This document shows positions 17,915-28,127 of a stretch of 64,000 nt of DNA, one piece after another. The stretch is from JBGTSJ01 sp041940305 (GTDB lineage: Bacteria > Planctomycetota > Planctomycetia > Planctomycetales > Planctomycetaceae). The notes under the pieces were generated by a model. It searched no databases. It worked only from the letters and a program-made list of their open reading frames with translations, and was not told where the DNA came from. The stretch spans positions 1 through 64,000 of the forward strand of contig JBGTSJ010000018.1 of assembly GCA_041940305.1 (NCBI GenBank), written 5' to 3'. Position 1 is the first letter of the stretch; each line of letters opens with the position of its first letter. The position numbers were made by a program, and so were the translations under genes.

Positions 17915-18381
17915 CGGTGGTTCAAAGGGGTGGCGGGGGCGGCCGAATCTGGTGGCGCTGGGGTAACAGGTCTCCGTTAACAGGCCCGTGCGTCGCGGGT
18001 ACTGCTCAACTCGAGGGACGCGGGTTAGTAGTCCGATCGACGACTGCGGCGCGTTGCACCCTGTAGCCGGTAGCTCTCCCCCTTCGTCTCCAGAAGTGGA
18101 CCGGGTCGAAGAACGTGCGTTCCCGGCCCCAGCAGCGCGGGTGCCGCGCGACGAGGCGATCCGCATGAATCGTTGGTGTCGAACCGCGCCAGCGACTCGG
18201 AGCTGGCGGTCCCCGGTTCGATCCGCCGGGCCTCGAACGACTGAGGAGGCAGCAACAGGAACGCGGCCTGAATCGCCGAACACGCTTGTACCATCAACTT
18301 TTCGTGACTGGTTTCATAGACTGGATGACATCCGTCCGTGTCGCAAAAGGCAATCCCCCGTTTCTCCCGGAGTCAACCGGT
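17915..18381. other. Non-coding interval before the DUF1592 operon
   Basis: About 470 bases without a supportable gene. There is some local symmetry around 18200-18230 (GGCGG ... CCGCC), but no tRNA or terminator can be folded convincingly. The promoter of the DUF1592-DUF1552-ankyrin unit should lie here. Confidence 0.45.
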
Positions 18382-20763
18382 ATGAGAAGCAGTGTGCGGC
18401 GACTCGCGACTATCGCAGCGGCGCTGCTGGTCGCGGGGGTATTGTTCTTGCCAGGCGCGAACCAGTCGCGTTCTGCGCCCGATGCGGAACGATCGCAGGC
18501 TGAACCCCATCGCGTCGTCGAACTCACCCGCCAATTCTGCACTGACTGCCACAATCGCGAAGATCCGACGGCCGGACTCGCCCTGGACAACGTCGGCACG
18601 GCGGATATCAGCCGCAATCCCGAACTCTGGGAGCGGGTCGTCCGCAAGCTCTCGTCAGGGCAGATGCCGCCCCCTGGCATGCCCCGGCCAGGTGACGAAG
18701 AATGCGAGGCAGCCCTCTCCTGCATCACCACCTTGCTCGACTACGCCGCAGCTGCGCATCCCCGTCCCGGCCGCACTGCAACGTTCCGCCGGATGACGCG
18801 CATCGAGTACCGGAACGCCGTCCGCGACCTGCTCAAGCTGGATGTTGACGTCTCGACCCTTCTGCCTTCGGACGAGTCGAGCCACGGCTTCGATAATGTC
18901 ACGGTCACCGGACTCTCACCCACGTTGCTCGACCGCTACGTTGTTGCAGCGCAGAAGGTCAGCCGCATGGCTGTAGGGAGCCTTGAAACCGCACCGGCCA
19001 GCGACACGTTCCGCGTCCGGGCGGACATCACTCAGGACGTGCACGTTGCCGGCCTGCCGCTGGGGACGCGCGGCGGAATCCTGATTCCATACACCTTTCC
19101 GCGCGACGGCGATTACGACATCCAGGTCCATCTGATGCGGGACCGCAACGACGAAGTCGAAGGGTTGAAAGAACCGCACGAGCTGGAAGTCCTGCTCGAC
19201 CGTGAACGCGCGGCGTTATTGACCGTCGCTCCGCCCAGGGAAGGAGAGACCAACGAGTCCGTCGACGCCAACCTCAAGGCCCGCGTGCACGTCACCGCTG
19301 GTCCGCATGATCTGGGGGTCACGTTCGTCGAGCAGTCTGCCTCACTGTTGGAAACGCGGCGGCAGCCGCTGAACGTCCACTTTAATTTCTACCGGCATCC
19401 CCGGCTCGGGCCGGCCGTATACCAGGTGACGATCACCGGCCCGTTCGATGCCGCCGGTCCAGGGGACACGCCGAGCCGGCGAAAGCTGTTCATCAGCACG
19501 CCGACCGGCCATGCGGATGAAGAGGCGTGTGCCGAGCGGATCCTCTCGCACCTGATGCGGCGCGCCTATCGGCGTCCGATCACGGCGGACGACCTGCAGT
19601 CTCCCATGGCGCTTTACCGTCAGGGACGCGCGAACGCCGACTTCGACGCCGGCATCGAACTCGCCCTGAGCGCCGTGCTGGTCAATCCGCAGTTTCTGTT
19701 TCGCATCGAACGCGATCCGCAGGGCGTCACGCCGGGCGCAGCATTCCGCGTCAGCGATCTGGAACTCGCGTCGCGCCTGTCGTTCTTACTGTGGAGCAGC
19801 ATTCCCGATGAAGAGCTCCTGCAGCTGGCCGAACGAGGCGAATTGAGCCGACCGGAAGTCCTCGCAGCGCAGACGCGGCGGATGCTGGACGATGGGCGTT
19901 CGCATGCTCTCGTCGACAATTTCGCCGCGCAATGGCTGCACCTCCGCAATCTGGACGCCGCAACGCCCGACATGCGGCTCTATCCCGACTTCGACGACAA
20001 TCTGCGGCAGGCATTCCGGCGGGAGACGGAACTCCTGTTCGCCAGTGTGATCCACGAAGACCGCAGCGTGCTGGACCTCATCCGGTCCGACAGCACTTTC
20101 CTCAACGAGCGCCTGGCGAAGCACTACGGGATTCCGCACGTCTACGGCAGCCGGTTCCGCCGCGTGACGCTCAACGACGATTCGCATCGCGGCGGCCTGC
20201 TGCGTCAGGGAAGCATCCTCACGGTGACGTCCTATGCGACGCGCACGTCGCCGGTGCTGCGCGGCGATTGGATCCTGGAGAGCCTGCTCGGCAGCCCGAC
20301 CCCGCCACTCCCGGAGAATGTGCCGGCGCTGGACGAGAGCACGGTCGCGGCCGGCCTTCCGGTCCGGGAGCGAATGGCCCGGCACCGCGCCGACGAAGCC
20401 TGCGCGAGTTGCCACAACCTGATCGATCCCGTCGGTTTTTCGCTGGAGAACTTCGACGCCGTCGGTCGTTGGCGCGACCTGGAAGCAGGCGAGCCGGTCG
20501 ACGCATCGGGCGCGCTTCCAGGTGGCGAGGATTTCACTGGAGTGGAAGGGCTGGAGCAGGCGCTGCTTGATCGCCCCGAATTGTTCGTCCGAACGCTGAC
20601 TGAGAAACTGATGACGTACGCGCTCGGACGGGGAGTCGAATATCACGACGCACCGTCCATTCGTCGGATCGTGGCCGACGCACGCGACGCGGACTATCGC
20701 TTCTCGTCGCTGATTGTGGGTATCGTCCAGAGCACGCCGTTTCAGATGAGGGAAGCCGAATGA
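18382..20763 (+). CDS. Planctomycete cytochrome c-like protein (DUF1587/1592/1588/1585)
   Basis: Using ATG 18382, which begins a clear signal peptide (RRLATIAAALLVAGVLFLPG), the product has 793 residues. A longer frame from 18286 would bury the signal. Domains in order: a PSCyt1-type heme site (CTDCH), DUF1587 (FRRMTRIEYRNAVRDLLKLD), a carbohydrate-binding-like middle part, DUF1592 (MRRAYRRPITADDL), DUF1588 with SHRGGLLRQGSILTVTS and second heme-type motif CASCH, and DUF1585 (LMTYALGRGVEYHD). Exported; substrate unknown. Its stop overlaps the DUF1552 start by four bases (ATGA), the signature of translational coupling. Confidence 0.94.
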   Translation: MRSSVRRLATIAAALLVAGVLFLPGANQSRSAPDAERSQAEPHRVVELTRQFCTDCHNREDPTAGLALDNVGTADISRNPELWERVVRKLSSGQMPPPGMPRPGDEECEAALSCITTLLDYAAAAHPRPGRTATFRRMTRIEYRNAVRDLLKLDVDVSTLLPSDESSHGFDNVTVTGLSPTLLDRYVVAAQKVSRMAVGSLETAPASDTFRVRADITQDVHVAGLPLGTRGGILIPYTFPRDGDYDIQVHLMRDRNDEVEGLKEPHELEVLLDRERAALLTVAPPREGETNESVDANLKARVHVTAGPHDLGVTFVEQSASLLETRRQPLNVHFNFYRHPRLGPAVYQVTITGPFDAAGPGDTPSRRKLFISTPTGHADEEACAERILSHLMRRAYRRPITADDLQSPMALYRQGRANADFDAGIELALSAVLVNPQFLFRIERDPQGVTPGAAFRVSDLELASRLSFLLWSSIPDEELLQLAERGELSRPEVLAAQTRRMLDDGRSHALVDNFAAQWLHLRNLDAATPDMRLYPDFDDNLRQAFRRETELLFASVIHEDRSVLDLIRSDSTFLNERLAKHYGIPHVYGSRFRRVTLNDDSHRGGLLRQGSILTVTSYATRTSPVLRGDWILESLLGSPTPPLPENVPALDESTVAAGLPVRERMARHRADEACASCHNLIDPVGFSLENFDAVGRWRDLEAGEPVDASGALPGGEDFTGVEGLEQALLDRPELFVRTLTEKLMTYALGRGVEYHDAPSIRRIVADARDADYRFSSLIVGIVQSTPFQMREAE

Positions 20764-22112
20764 TCATCCTGAAGAAGGCCCTACCGCGACGGACGTTTCT
20801 GCGCGGAGTCGGCGCCTCACTGGCGCTGCCGCTGCTCGACGCGATGTTGCCTGCGTTGACAGCCGCGTCCGAGACCCCGGCCAGTCCCGCGCGCCTGCGC
20901 CGGTTGGGGTTCGTCTATATCCCGATGGGCTGCGACCACACCCGCTGGACGCCCCCCGGCGACGGTGAAACGCTGACCGAGTTGTCTCCCTCGCTCCGTC
21001 CGCTGGCGCCAGTGCAGGATCGCTGCACGATCATCTCCAACATGGAACTGCGGAATGCCTACCCCGGCACACACGCGACCTCGAACGCCTCGTTCCTGAG
21101 CGCTGCGCAGGTCAAGCGGACCGAAAGCACCGACTACCACCTCGGCACCACCGTCGACCAGATCGCCGCCCGCGAAATCGGTCAGGGCACGCAACTTCCC
21201 TCGCTGGAGCTGGCGATGGACTTGACGGCGATGGTCGGCCAATGCGACAACGGTTACGCCTGCGTCTATCAGAACTGCCTGTCGTGGTCGACCCCGACGA
21301 CGCCGCTGCCGGCGGAAGCCCACCCGAGGATCGTATTCGAGACCCTGTTTGGCGCAGGGGGCACTCCCGCCGAGCGTCGCGCCGCCCTGCAACAGCGGGC
21401 AAGCCTCCTCGATTCCGTGACGGAGGAATTCGCCCGGCTGCAGCGCCAATTGGGACCTGACGACCGCAACCGGGTCACCGAGTACCTGGAAGCCGTCCGC
21501 GACGTGGAGAGACGAGTCCAGCGGGCGGAGGAAGCCGCCGCCGACAATAACTCCCCCGATCTCGACCGTCCGCTCGGCGTCCCCCCCGCATACGGAGACC
21601 ACGCGCGCCTGATGTTCGATCTGCAGCTACTTGCCCTGCAGGGGGACGTCACGCGCGTCATTACGTTCCAGCTCGCGCGCGAGACGAGCAACCGCAGGTA
21701 CCCGGAAATCGGCGTGAACGACCCGCACCACCCGCTTACGCACCACGGTAACGATCCGGAGAAGATCGCCAAGGTGGCGCAGATCAACGAGTTCCATGTC
21801 TCGCTGTTCGCCGGGTTTCTGGAGAAGCTGGCGGCCACGCCCGAAGGGGATGGTTCCCTGCTCGATCACGTGCTCTACCTGTACGGAAGCGGCATGGGCA
21901 ATCCCAACCTGCACGACCACCTTAACCTGCCGATCATCGTCGCGGGAGGCGCCGCCGGCAACATGCGCGGCGGGCGTCACATTCGCTATGCCCAGCCTAC
22001 GCCGCTTGCCAACCTGCACCTGACATTGCTCGACAAGGTCGGCGTGGAACTGCAGTCGTTCGCGGACAGCGACGGTACTGTCGAGGAGCTGTTCGAGCCG
22101 CTGGCAGGCTGA
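20760..22112 (+). CDS. DUF1552 family protein with Tat-like signal
   Basis: 450 residues with an N-terminal twin-arginine-type signal (LPRRTFLRGVGASLALPLLD) and the DUF1552 body (FVYIPMGCDHTRWTPPGDGE, later YLYGSGMGNPNLHDH and GGRHIRYAQPTPLANLH). Partner of the preceding cytochrome c-like protein, with which it overlaps by four bases. Paralogue of the gene at 3870-5279. No characterised activity for the family. Confidence 0.94.
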   Translation: MIILKKALPRRTFLRGVGASLALPLLDAMLPALTAASETPASPARLRRLGFVYIPMGCDHTRWTPPGDGETLTELSPSLRPLAPVQDRCTIISNMELRNAYPGTHATSNASFLSAAQVKRTESTDYHLGTTVDQIAAREIGQGTQLPSLELAMDLTAMVGQCDNGYACVYQNCLSWSTPTTPLPAEAHPRIVFETLFGAGGTPAERRAALQQRASLLDSVTEEFARLQRQLGPDDRNRVTEYLEAVRDVERRVQRAEEAAADNNSPDLDRPLGVPPAYGDHARLMFDLQLLALQGDVTRVITFQLARETSNRRYPEIGVNDPHHPLTHHGNDPEKIAKVAQINEFHVSLFAGFLEKLAATPEGDGSLLDHVLYLYGSGMGNPNLHDHLNLPIIVAGGAAGNMRGGRHIRYAQPTPLANLHLTLLDKVGVELQSFADSDGTVEELFEPLAG

Positions 22113-22165
22113 AAATGCAGCCGCAGCTCTGGAGAATCCGGCGACGACTGTGCAACAACCGTGAC

Positions 22166-23683
22166 ATGATCAGAATCCTCTTGTTGATCAGCACCGTTCT
22201 GCTATTCGCAGTGGCGGCCGCCTCGGCCGCCGACGTCGTCGCGACTCTCGCCGATGCCGTGGAACGGCAGGACGCCGCGATAGTCCGCTCCCTCCTCGAG
22301 CAGGGTGCGGACGTCGACGCGCCCCAGGCAGACGGCATGACGCCTCTGCACTGGGCCGTCTTCCACGACGACGCCAGACTCGCCCAACAACTCGTCGACG
22401 CCGGCGCCGATGTGGCCGCCGTCACACGCTATGGCGTGCCGGCGCTGTCGATCGCCTGCACGAACGGCAACGGCGACATCGTCGAACTCCTCCTGAACGC
22501 CGGCGCCGATCCGCAGATGACGCTGCCCGGAGGGGAATCGGCGCTGATGACAGCTTCCCGAACGGGCGAGATTGGTCCCGTCGCGGCCCTCCTCGCCCGC
22601 GGTGCGGATGTGAACGCAAAGGAACGCAAAGGCCAGACTGCGCTGATGTGGGCTGCCGCCGAAGGAAACCTGGACGTCGTCGACGCCCTGCTCAACGCGG
22701 ACGCTGACTTCCGAACGCCGCTCGAATCGGGCTTCTCGCCCCTGTTCTTTGCGGTGCGCGAGGGACGAACCGATGTGGCCCTCAGGCTGCTGCAGGCCGG
22801 CCTCGACGTCAACGAACCAATGCGGGGCAGGAAGCAAAAGCAGGGTCCGAATCCGCTGATTCTCGCTGTGGAAAACGGCCACTTCGAAACGGCACTCGCG
22901 CTGCTGGAAGCCGGCGCAGATCCCAACCTCCAGCCGGACGGCTTCGCCGCGCTCCACGCCGTCTCCTGGGTACGCAAGCCGATTCGCGGCGATGGGGATC
23001 CGTCTCCCGTTGGATCGGGCCGATTAACGGCGCTGCAGTTTGTACGCGAGCTGACTGCACATAGGGCTGATGTCAACATCCGGCTGGAGGACGGCGACTC
23101 GGGGTTTGCGGACTTCACCACCACCGGCGCCAGCCCCTTCATCCTCGCGGCCCGCACGGGGGATCTGTCGCTCATGAACCTGCTGCTGGAACTCGGCGCC
23201 GACCCCGCCATCACCAACGCCGACGGCTCCACGGCTCTGCTCGCGGCGGCCGGAATCGGCGACCTCGGCAGCGGGCAGCAAGCCGCTGGAACGGAGGAGG
23301 AAGCGACTGCCGCGGTGGAACTGCTGCTGGAACTCGGCCTCGATATCAACGCCGTGGACGACAACGGAGAGACGGCCATGCACGGTGCGGCCTATCAGAA
23401 CTGGCCGAAGCTGATCGACTTCCTGGCCGCAAACGGGGCTGACATCGACGTCTGGAATCGCAAGAACGCCTGGGGCTGGACGCCGCTCCTGATCGCGCAG
23501 GGCTATCGGGAGGGAAACTTCCGTCCGGACGTCGCCACAATTGCGGCGTTGGAAAAGATCATGCTGGCGGCCGGCGTGACGCCTCCCCAACCGCGACCGG
23601 ACGTCAGCGCCAACCAGCAGAGCTGGGACAGGAAGCCTCCCGTCCGGGACAAACCAGTCAAGCCGCCGGAAGGCCGTCCATGA
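22166..23683 (+). CDS. Secreted ankyrin-repeat protein
   Basis: From ATG 22166 the protein has 505 residues and starts with a signal peptide (RILLLISTVLLFAVAAASAA). The earlier ATG at 22115, three bases after the DUF1552 stop, would put basic residues in front of it. The rest is a run of about nine ankyrin repeats (typical unit DGMTPLHWAVFHDDARLAQQ), with one longer insert near residues 270-330. Ankyrin repeats mediate protein binding. Such proteins recur directly behind DUF1592-DUF1552 pairs in planctomycetes, so it probably binds one of them in the periplasm (inference). Confidence 0.9.
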   Translation: MIRILLLISTVLLFAVAAASAADVVATLADAVERQDAAIVRSLLEQGADVDAPQADGMTPLHWAVFHDDARLAQQLVDAGADVAAVTRYGVPALSIACTNGNGDIVELLLNAGADPQMTLPGGESALMTASRTGEIGPVAALLARGADVNAKERKGQTALMWAAAEGNLDVVDALLNADADFRTPLESGFSPLFFAVREGRTDVALRLLQAGLDVNEPMRGRKQKQGPNPLILAVENGHFETALALLEAGADPNLQPDGFAALHAVSWVRKPIRGDGDPSPVGSGRLTALQFVRELTAHRADVNIRLEDGDSGFADFTTTGASPFILAARTGDLSLMNLLLELGADPAITNADGSTALLAAAGIGDLGSGQQAAGTEEEATAAVELLLELGLDINAVDDNGETAMHGAAYQNWPKLIDFLAANGADIDVWNRKNAWGWTPLLIAQGYREGNFRPDVATIAALEKIMLAAGVTPPQPRPDVSANQQSWDRKPPVRDKPVKPPEGRP

Positions 23684-23791
23684 ACGATCCAATCCACGCC
23701 TGGTCAAGCTCATTGCCGCGTGCAAGGTCACGTTGATTCGGCATTGCAGTAACGATCCCGTCCATACAGACGTCATTTACAGGGGGATGCG

Positions 23792-25159
23792 ATGCGGCTT
23801 TCGCGTGAGCTCGCGTTTTTGCTGACATTCGCGGCGGCCAGATCGCTGTTTGCCGCGGACGATGGGCCCGCTTCAGCAGCGGGAACCTGGCCGCAGTTTC
23901 GCGGGCCGGGCGCGCGGGGTGTAGCGGCGGATGCGGCGCCGCCGGATACGTGGTCGGCATCTGAGAACGTAGCGTGGCAGCGGGAGCTTCCGGGACGGGC
24001 CTGGTCGTCGCCCATCGTCTGGGGCGGTCGCGTGTTTCTGACGACGGCCGTGAGCGCCGGGGATGTCGAGGAGGCGAAGAAGGGATTGTACTTCGGCGGC
24101 GACCGAATCGCTCCGCCGGATGATGAGCACGTCTGGCTGGTACTGTGTCTCGATCTGGAGAGCGGTGAAACTCTGTGGGAGCGGGAGGTGCATCGCGGCG
24201 TGCCGGAGTGGCCGCTGCACATCAAGAACTCGTACGCCTCGGAAACGCCCGTCACCGACGGCGAGCGAGTTTACGCCCTGTTCGGAAACGTCGGCGTCTT
24301 CTGCTTCGACTTCGAGGGCAATCCGCAATGGGAGCGGCGCTGGCCGCCGCAGCGCATCCGGCTCAACTGGGGGACGGCGGCTTCGCTGGCCCTCCATGGT
24401 GACCGGTTGTACGTCGTCAACGACAACGAGGAGCAGTCGTACCTCGAGTCGCTGGATACGGCGACGGGCGAGCCGGTGTGGCGCGTCGAGCGGCCGGAGA
24501 AATCCAACTGGGCGACGCCGTTCGTCTGGGAGAACGAACTGCGGACCGAGGTCATCGCGCCGGGATCTGGAAAGACGCGCGCGTACGATTTGAACGGCAA
24601 CCTGTTGTATGAGTTCGGCGGCGCGTCCAGCATCACGATCGCGACTCCGTATGCGGCGCACGGCCTGCTGTTCGTCTCTTCGGGATACATCCTCGATGAA
24701 AGGAAACCGCTGTGGGCGATCCGTCCGGGTGCAACGGGCGACATCACGCTGGCGGACAACGAGACCAGCAACGAGTGGATCGCCTGGTGCCAGAAGCAGG
24801 CGGCGCCATACAACCCGACGACGATTGTGTATGACGACGATCTGTACGTGCTGCTCGATCGCGGCTTTCTGGCGTGCTACGACGCCCGCACAGGCCGCCT
24901 GCAGTACGAGCCGCAGCGGCTGGGACGCGGGTCGGCCTTTACGGTCAGCCCGTGGGCGTATGACGGCAGGATCTTCTGCCTGAGCGAGTACGGCGAGACG
25001 TATGTGGTCCGAGCCGGCCCGGAGTTCGAACTGCTGCATACCAACCGACTCGCAGAGGGCGAAATGTGCATGGCGACGCCCGCGATTGCAGGAGAGCGGC
25101 TGGTGATCCGCACCGAAGCCCGGATGTACTGCATCGGTGAATCGGCGACTGGCGACTAA
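23792..25159 (+). CDS. Secreted PQQ-type beta-propeller protein
   Basis: 455 residues, ATG preceded by AGGGGG. A signal peptide (LAFLLTFAAARSLFAA) is followed by the family's opening motif WPQFRGPGARG and several PQQ-like blades (LYCL/VYAL-type, for example LDTATGEPVWRVERPEKSNW). Proteins of this type are usually classed as outer membrane assembly BamB-like or PQQ-repeat proteins; in planctomycetes they are numerous and mostly uncharacterised. No Trp-docking pattern strong enough to claim real PQQ binding. It stands 108 bases behind the ankyrin gene and may share its transcript. Confidence 0.9.
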   Translation: MRLSRELAFLLTFAAARSLFAADDGPASAAGTWPQFRGPGARGVAADAAPPDTWSASENVAWQRELPGRAWSSPIVWGGRVFLTTAVSAGDVEEAKKGLYFGGDRIAPPDDEHVWLVLCLDLESGETLWEREVHRGVPEWPLHIKNSYASETPVTDGERVYALFGNVGVFCFDFEGNPQWERRWPPQRIRLNWGTAASLALHGDRLYVVNDNEEQSYLESLDTATGEPVWRVERPEKSNWATPFVWENELRTEVIAPGSGKTRAYDLNGNLLYEFGGASSITIATPYAAHGLLFVSSGYILDERKPLWAIRPGATGDITLADNETSNEWIAWCQKQAAPYNPTTIVYDDDLYVLLDRGFLACYDARTGRLQYEPQRLGRGSAFTVSPWAYDGRIFCLSEYGETYVVRAGPEFELLHTNRLAEGEMCMATPAIAGERLVIRTEARMYCIGESATGD

Positions 25160-25767
25160 CTCTGAGCCGTCGCACGATCCGCCTGCCCCGGCGGCTCACG
25201 CGAGATTCGATTCTTTCAGCGTACACCTGACATTTTCGCAGGCGAGGTGCGGAATTGCGGCGTCCAGCTTGGCGCGTCCCGCCGCGCGCACGGCGCGGAT
25301 GCGCACCCCCTCGTTGGGACCGCGAAAAAGGATGACTGCCGACCGAAGAGGCGCGCGATATCTCCAGTCATTGGCGGTCGTTGCAATCGGTTCTGTCAAC
25401 AGTCACAACGCCAGATCCTCCCCATTCCAATCCCCTCCCCATTCCAAACCCTCTTCGTAACGACTTGCGCGAACCCTGAATCCAGAAGTTGAGAAACGAG
25501 CGACAGTTACGATTCTCAGCGTCCCGAATGGTGGGTCGTTACTAGCCTCCGCCTGCTGCTGCATCCAGGCCGCCGTGGGATGCAGCGTGCACGGGCTGGC
25601 GATCACTCGCCGGTAAGGACGCCGACGGAGCTGTCGTCCGTGATCCGATCCTGGTCCACTTTCTGATCAACGTCCTCCGGGAGGACGCCGAGCTCCTTCT
25701 TCTTCGATCCGATGAGCACCTGGAACCACTGGTCACGCTGCTTGCCAACTCCTCGCTCTCGGCCAGC
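25160..25767. other. Non-coding, degraded sequence
   Basis: About 600 bases with no supportable gene. A near-direct repeat CTCCCCATTCCAA occurs twice around 25415-25450. The right end may contain unrecognisable upstream parts of the transposase remnant that becomes readable at 25768. Confidence 0.4.
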
Positions 25768-26130
25768 CGCAAATCTTCTCCAATCCGCGACCTCTCAAGG
25801 CGACGGAGATCCGGCAGCTCATCGTAAAACTAGCCAGTGAGACCAGCTGGGGGTACAGCCGGATTGAGGGTGAACTGCGGCGACTCGGCATCCGCAAGAT
25901 CAGCCGCACCGCGATCCTTGACATCCTGCGTGAGCAGGGTATCGATCGGGCGCCGAAACGTGGTCCGGGTTCGTGGAGGGAATTCATGGAACGGCATGCG
26001 AAGACGCCGTGAGCGTGCGACTTTCTGCCGAAGCCGCTCTGGACGCTCGGCGGACGAGTCGACATGTACTTGCTGGTGTTCATCCATGTCCAGAGCCGCC
26101 GGATCTGGGTCTCGAAGGCCACTCCTCGTA
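25768..26130 (+). pseudogene. rve-type (IS3/IS481-like) transposase remnant, N-terminal and central part
   Basis: Two frames joined by a shift near 26005 read as one rve-integrase-type transposase. The first gives SETSWGYSRIEGELRRLGIR, then ISRTAILDILREQGIDRAPK and WREFMERHAKT. The second gives CDFLPKPLWTLGGRVDMYLL and VFIHVQSRRIWVSKATP, the start of the DDE catalytic core with its first Asp in CDF. Upstream and downstream parts are missing. Typical for the abundant rve transposases of planctomycetes. Confidence 0.8.
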
Positions 26131-26275
26131 CCGAGTCGGAATTCTGAATTCGCTGAGTGGAGTGATGTCCGGCAGCGAACGGCTGGTTGTAGACGCGACT
26201 CGGCTGGCGATCGATGAGATCAACAAAGCGAGAGGGGTGCTGGGCCGGCAAGTCGAAGCAAACCGAGACTGCGCG
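26126..26275 (+). pseudogene. Fragment of a UrtA-type periplasmic binding protein
   Basis: About 50 residues (YRVGILNSLSG, then VVDATRLAIDEINKARGVLG and RQVEAN) match the N-terminal ligand-binding signature of branched amino acid/urea ABC-transporter binding proteins (VGILHSLTG...AIEEINAxGGVLGR). In planctomycetes the same domain is also found fused to kinases. The reading frame continues a little but similarity ends. It abuts the transposase remnant directly, without an intervening start codon or signal peptide, so it is a transposed or rearranged scrap. Confidence 0.7.
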
Positions 26276-26561
26276 AAGGAAACAGCCGATCGCAATCGTT
26301 CGCTTGGACGGCCTGTACAGAGAGCCTGTCGAATCTCAATTGCGATCTCATGAGCGGTCGGATCATCGGGCCCGCCCCCGTGACTTTCCTGGGGCATGTC
26401 TCGCATCGAAGTGACTCGCGAGATATGGTGAACGTGAGTCACCAGAGAAGTGAGTCGAATCTGCGCAAGGCCATTTCGTCGATCCTATTCATCTGCCCTC
26501 GACGGAAGCTGCCACACCACGTCTCGAATTCTTGTCGTCGGTCTCACTGACCCTCAGAACA

Positions 26562-28097
26562 ATGAAATACTCGTTCCCTCCCGCGATTGCCAGTGCCCTC
26601 GTCATCACTCTCACTTTGTCCGTCCTGGCCGACGATCCGGTCGACATAGGAACCCGGCGAGAGTTGTTTGTCGACGCGACGCTGATCGACAAACTCGACG
26701 GAGTTGAGCGAAGACTGCATCACCCCGTTCCGCGCGACATCGCAATTACGCACGACGCCCCCTGGGAAGGCGCGGGAAGCGGTTATCACAGTGTGATCAA
26801 GGACGGTGATCTCTACCGCTTGTATCACCGCGGATCGGCACTTGGCGTCGAAGACGGCCGATTGATCGTTGGAAAGCAGGTCTATTGTTATGCCGAAAGC
26901 CGTGACGGCATCACGTTCAACAAGCCGGAACTCGGGCTCGTCGAGTACAATGGATCAAAGGACAACAACATCATCTGGGACGGTGTCGGTGTTCACAACT
27001 TTGCGCCCTTTCTCGACACCAACCCCGATTGCCCGCCGGACACTCGGTTCAAGGCACTTGCCGGCACGGCGGAAGAGGGAGGACTGTTTGCGTTCAAGTC
27101 GGCCGACGGAATCCAATGGTCGCTGATGCAGAAGGATCCTGTCGTCACGAAAGGAGCGTTCGATTCGCAGAATCTCGCGTTCTGGGATCCCACCGCAAAG
27201 GTGTATCGTGCATATTTCCGCACGTTCACGAAGGGCATTACGACGGGCGAAGTCTGGAAGCCGGCGGGCTATCGAGCGGTGCGCGGGGCTACGTCTACGG
27301 ACTTCCTCTCCTGGGATAACGAGGCCGATCTAACCTATGAAGACTCGCCCGAGGAGCACCTCTATACCAATCAGATTGCTCCGTACTTCCGCGCACCACA
27401 CATTCTGATCGGGCTGCCGACGCGCTATGTCGAAAGGGGCTGGTCTCCATCCATGCGAGAGCTCCCACAACTGCAGCATCGAGAGATGCGCAGCGAAGCG
27501 CATGTTCGATACGGAACGGCGCTGACGGAAGCGCTCGTCATGGCCAGCCGCAACGGCATTCATTTTGAACGCTGGAACGAAGCGTTTCTCCGGCCGGGAA
27601 GTGAGCGACCGGAGACTTGGCAGTACGGTCAGCATTATGTGGCCTGGCACGCGGTGGAGACCGAATCCTCGTTGCCGGGCGCAGCGAACGAGCTCTCGTT
27701 CTACGCCAGCGAAGGGGCCTGGACTGGCGACAGCAATGCGCTTCGCCGCTACACGCTGCGACTGGACGGTTTTGTTTCCGTCCACGGCAACTGGAAGGGC
27801 GGTACGATGATCACGAAACCAATCCGGTTTACAGGCGACCGGTTGAGACTGAATTTTTCGACGTCCGCCGTGGGCCGGATTCGTGTTGCCATTCAAACGG
27901 CCGACGGAAGATCCATCGACGGTTTCAGTCTGGACGACTGCAGCGACGTGTTCGGCGACTCGGTGGAACGAACGGTTGTCTGGGGTGATAACGAGCACGT
28001 CGGCTCGCTAACCGGAAAGTCAGTGCAACTCGTCTTCGAGGTAACCGACGGCGACCTGTATTCGTATCAATTCACCGACTCCGAGGAGTCGCGCTGA
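26562..28097 (+). CDS. Secreted glycosidase-fold protein (GH32/43/68-like propeller)
   Basis: 511 residues from ATG 26562, which opens a signal peptide (SALVITLTLSVLA). The mature protein starts with DIGTRRELFVDATLIDKLDG, a signature I know from planctomycete secreted proteins with a five-bladed propeller of the invertase/arabinanase clan, and contains YHSVIKDGDLYRLYHRG and AESRDGITFNKPELG. A C-terminal beta-sandwich-like part (residues about 400-510) may be a carbohydrate-binding domain. Probable role in polysaccharide binding or hydrolysis at the cell surface; the substrate cannot be told and I could not identify the catalytic acids with certainty. The gene is intact although both flanks are transposase scraps. 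Confidence 0.75.
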   Translation: MKYSFPPAIASALVITLTLSVLADDPVDIGTRRELFVDATLIDKLDGVERRLHHPVPRDIAITHDAPWEGAGSGYHSVIKDGDLYRLYHRGSALGVEDGRLIVGKQVYCYAESRDGITFNKPELGLVEYNGSKDNNIIWDGVGVHNFAPFLDTNPDCPPDTRFKALAGTAEEGGLFAFKSADGIQWSLMQKDPVVTKGAFDSQNLAFWDPTAKVYRAYFRTFTKGITTGEVWKPAGYRAVRGATSTDFLSWDNEADLTYEDSPEEHLYTNQIAPYFRAPHILIGLPTRYVERGWSPSMRELPQLQHREMRSEAHVRYGTALTEALVMASRNGIHFERWNEAFLRPGSERPETWQYGQHYVAWHAVETESSLPGAANELSFYASEGAWTGDSNALRRYTLRLDGFVSVHGNWKGGTMITKPIRFTGDRLRLNFSTSAVGRIRVAIQTADGRSIDGFSLDDCSDVFGDSVERTVVWGDNEHVGSLTGKSVQLVFEVTDGDLYSYQFTDSEESR

Positions 28098-28127
28098 GCG
28101 CCGGCATCAAGGTTCAGCAGGCGTAGT

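Noticed and set aside
18120..18240. Possible tRNA-like fold with a TTCGATC loop
   Set aside because: The stem next to the loop does not pair with a normal seven-base loop, and no acceptor or anticodon stem could be matched.
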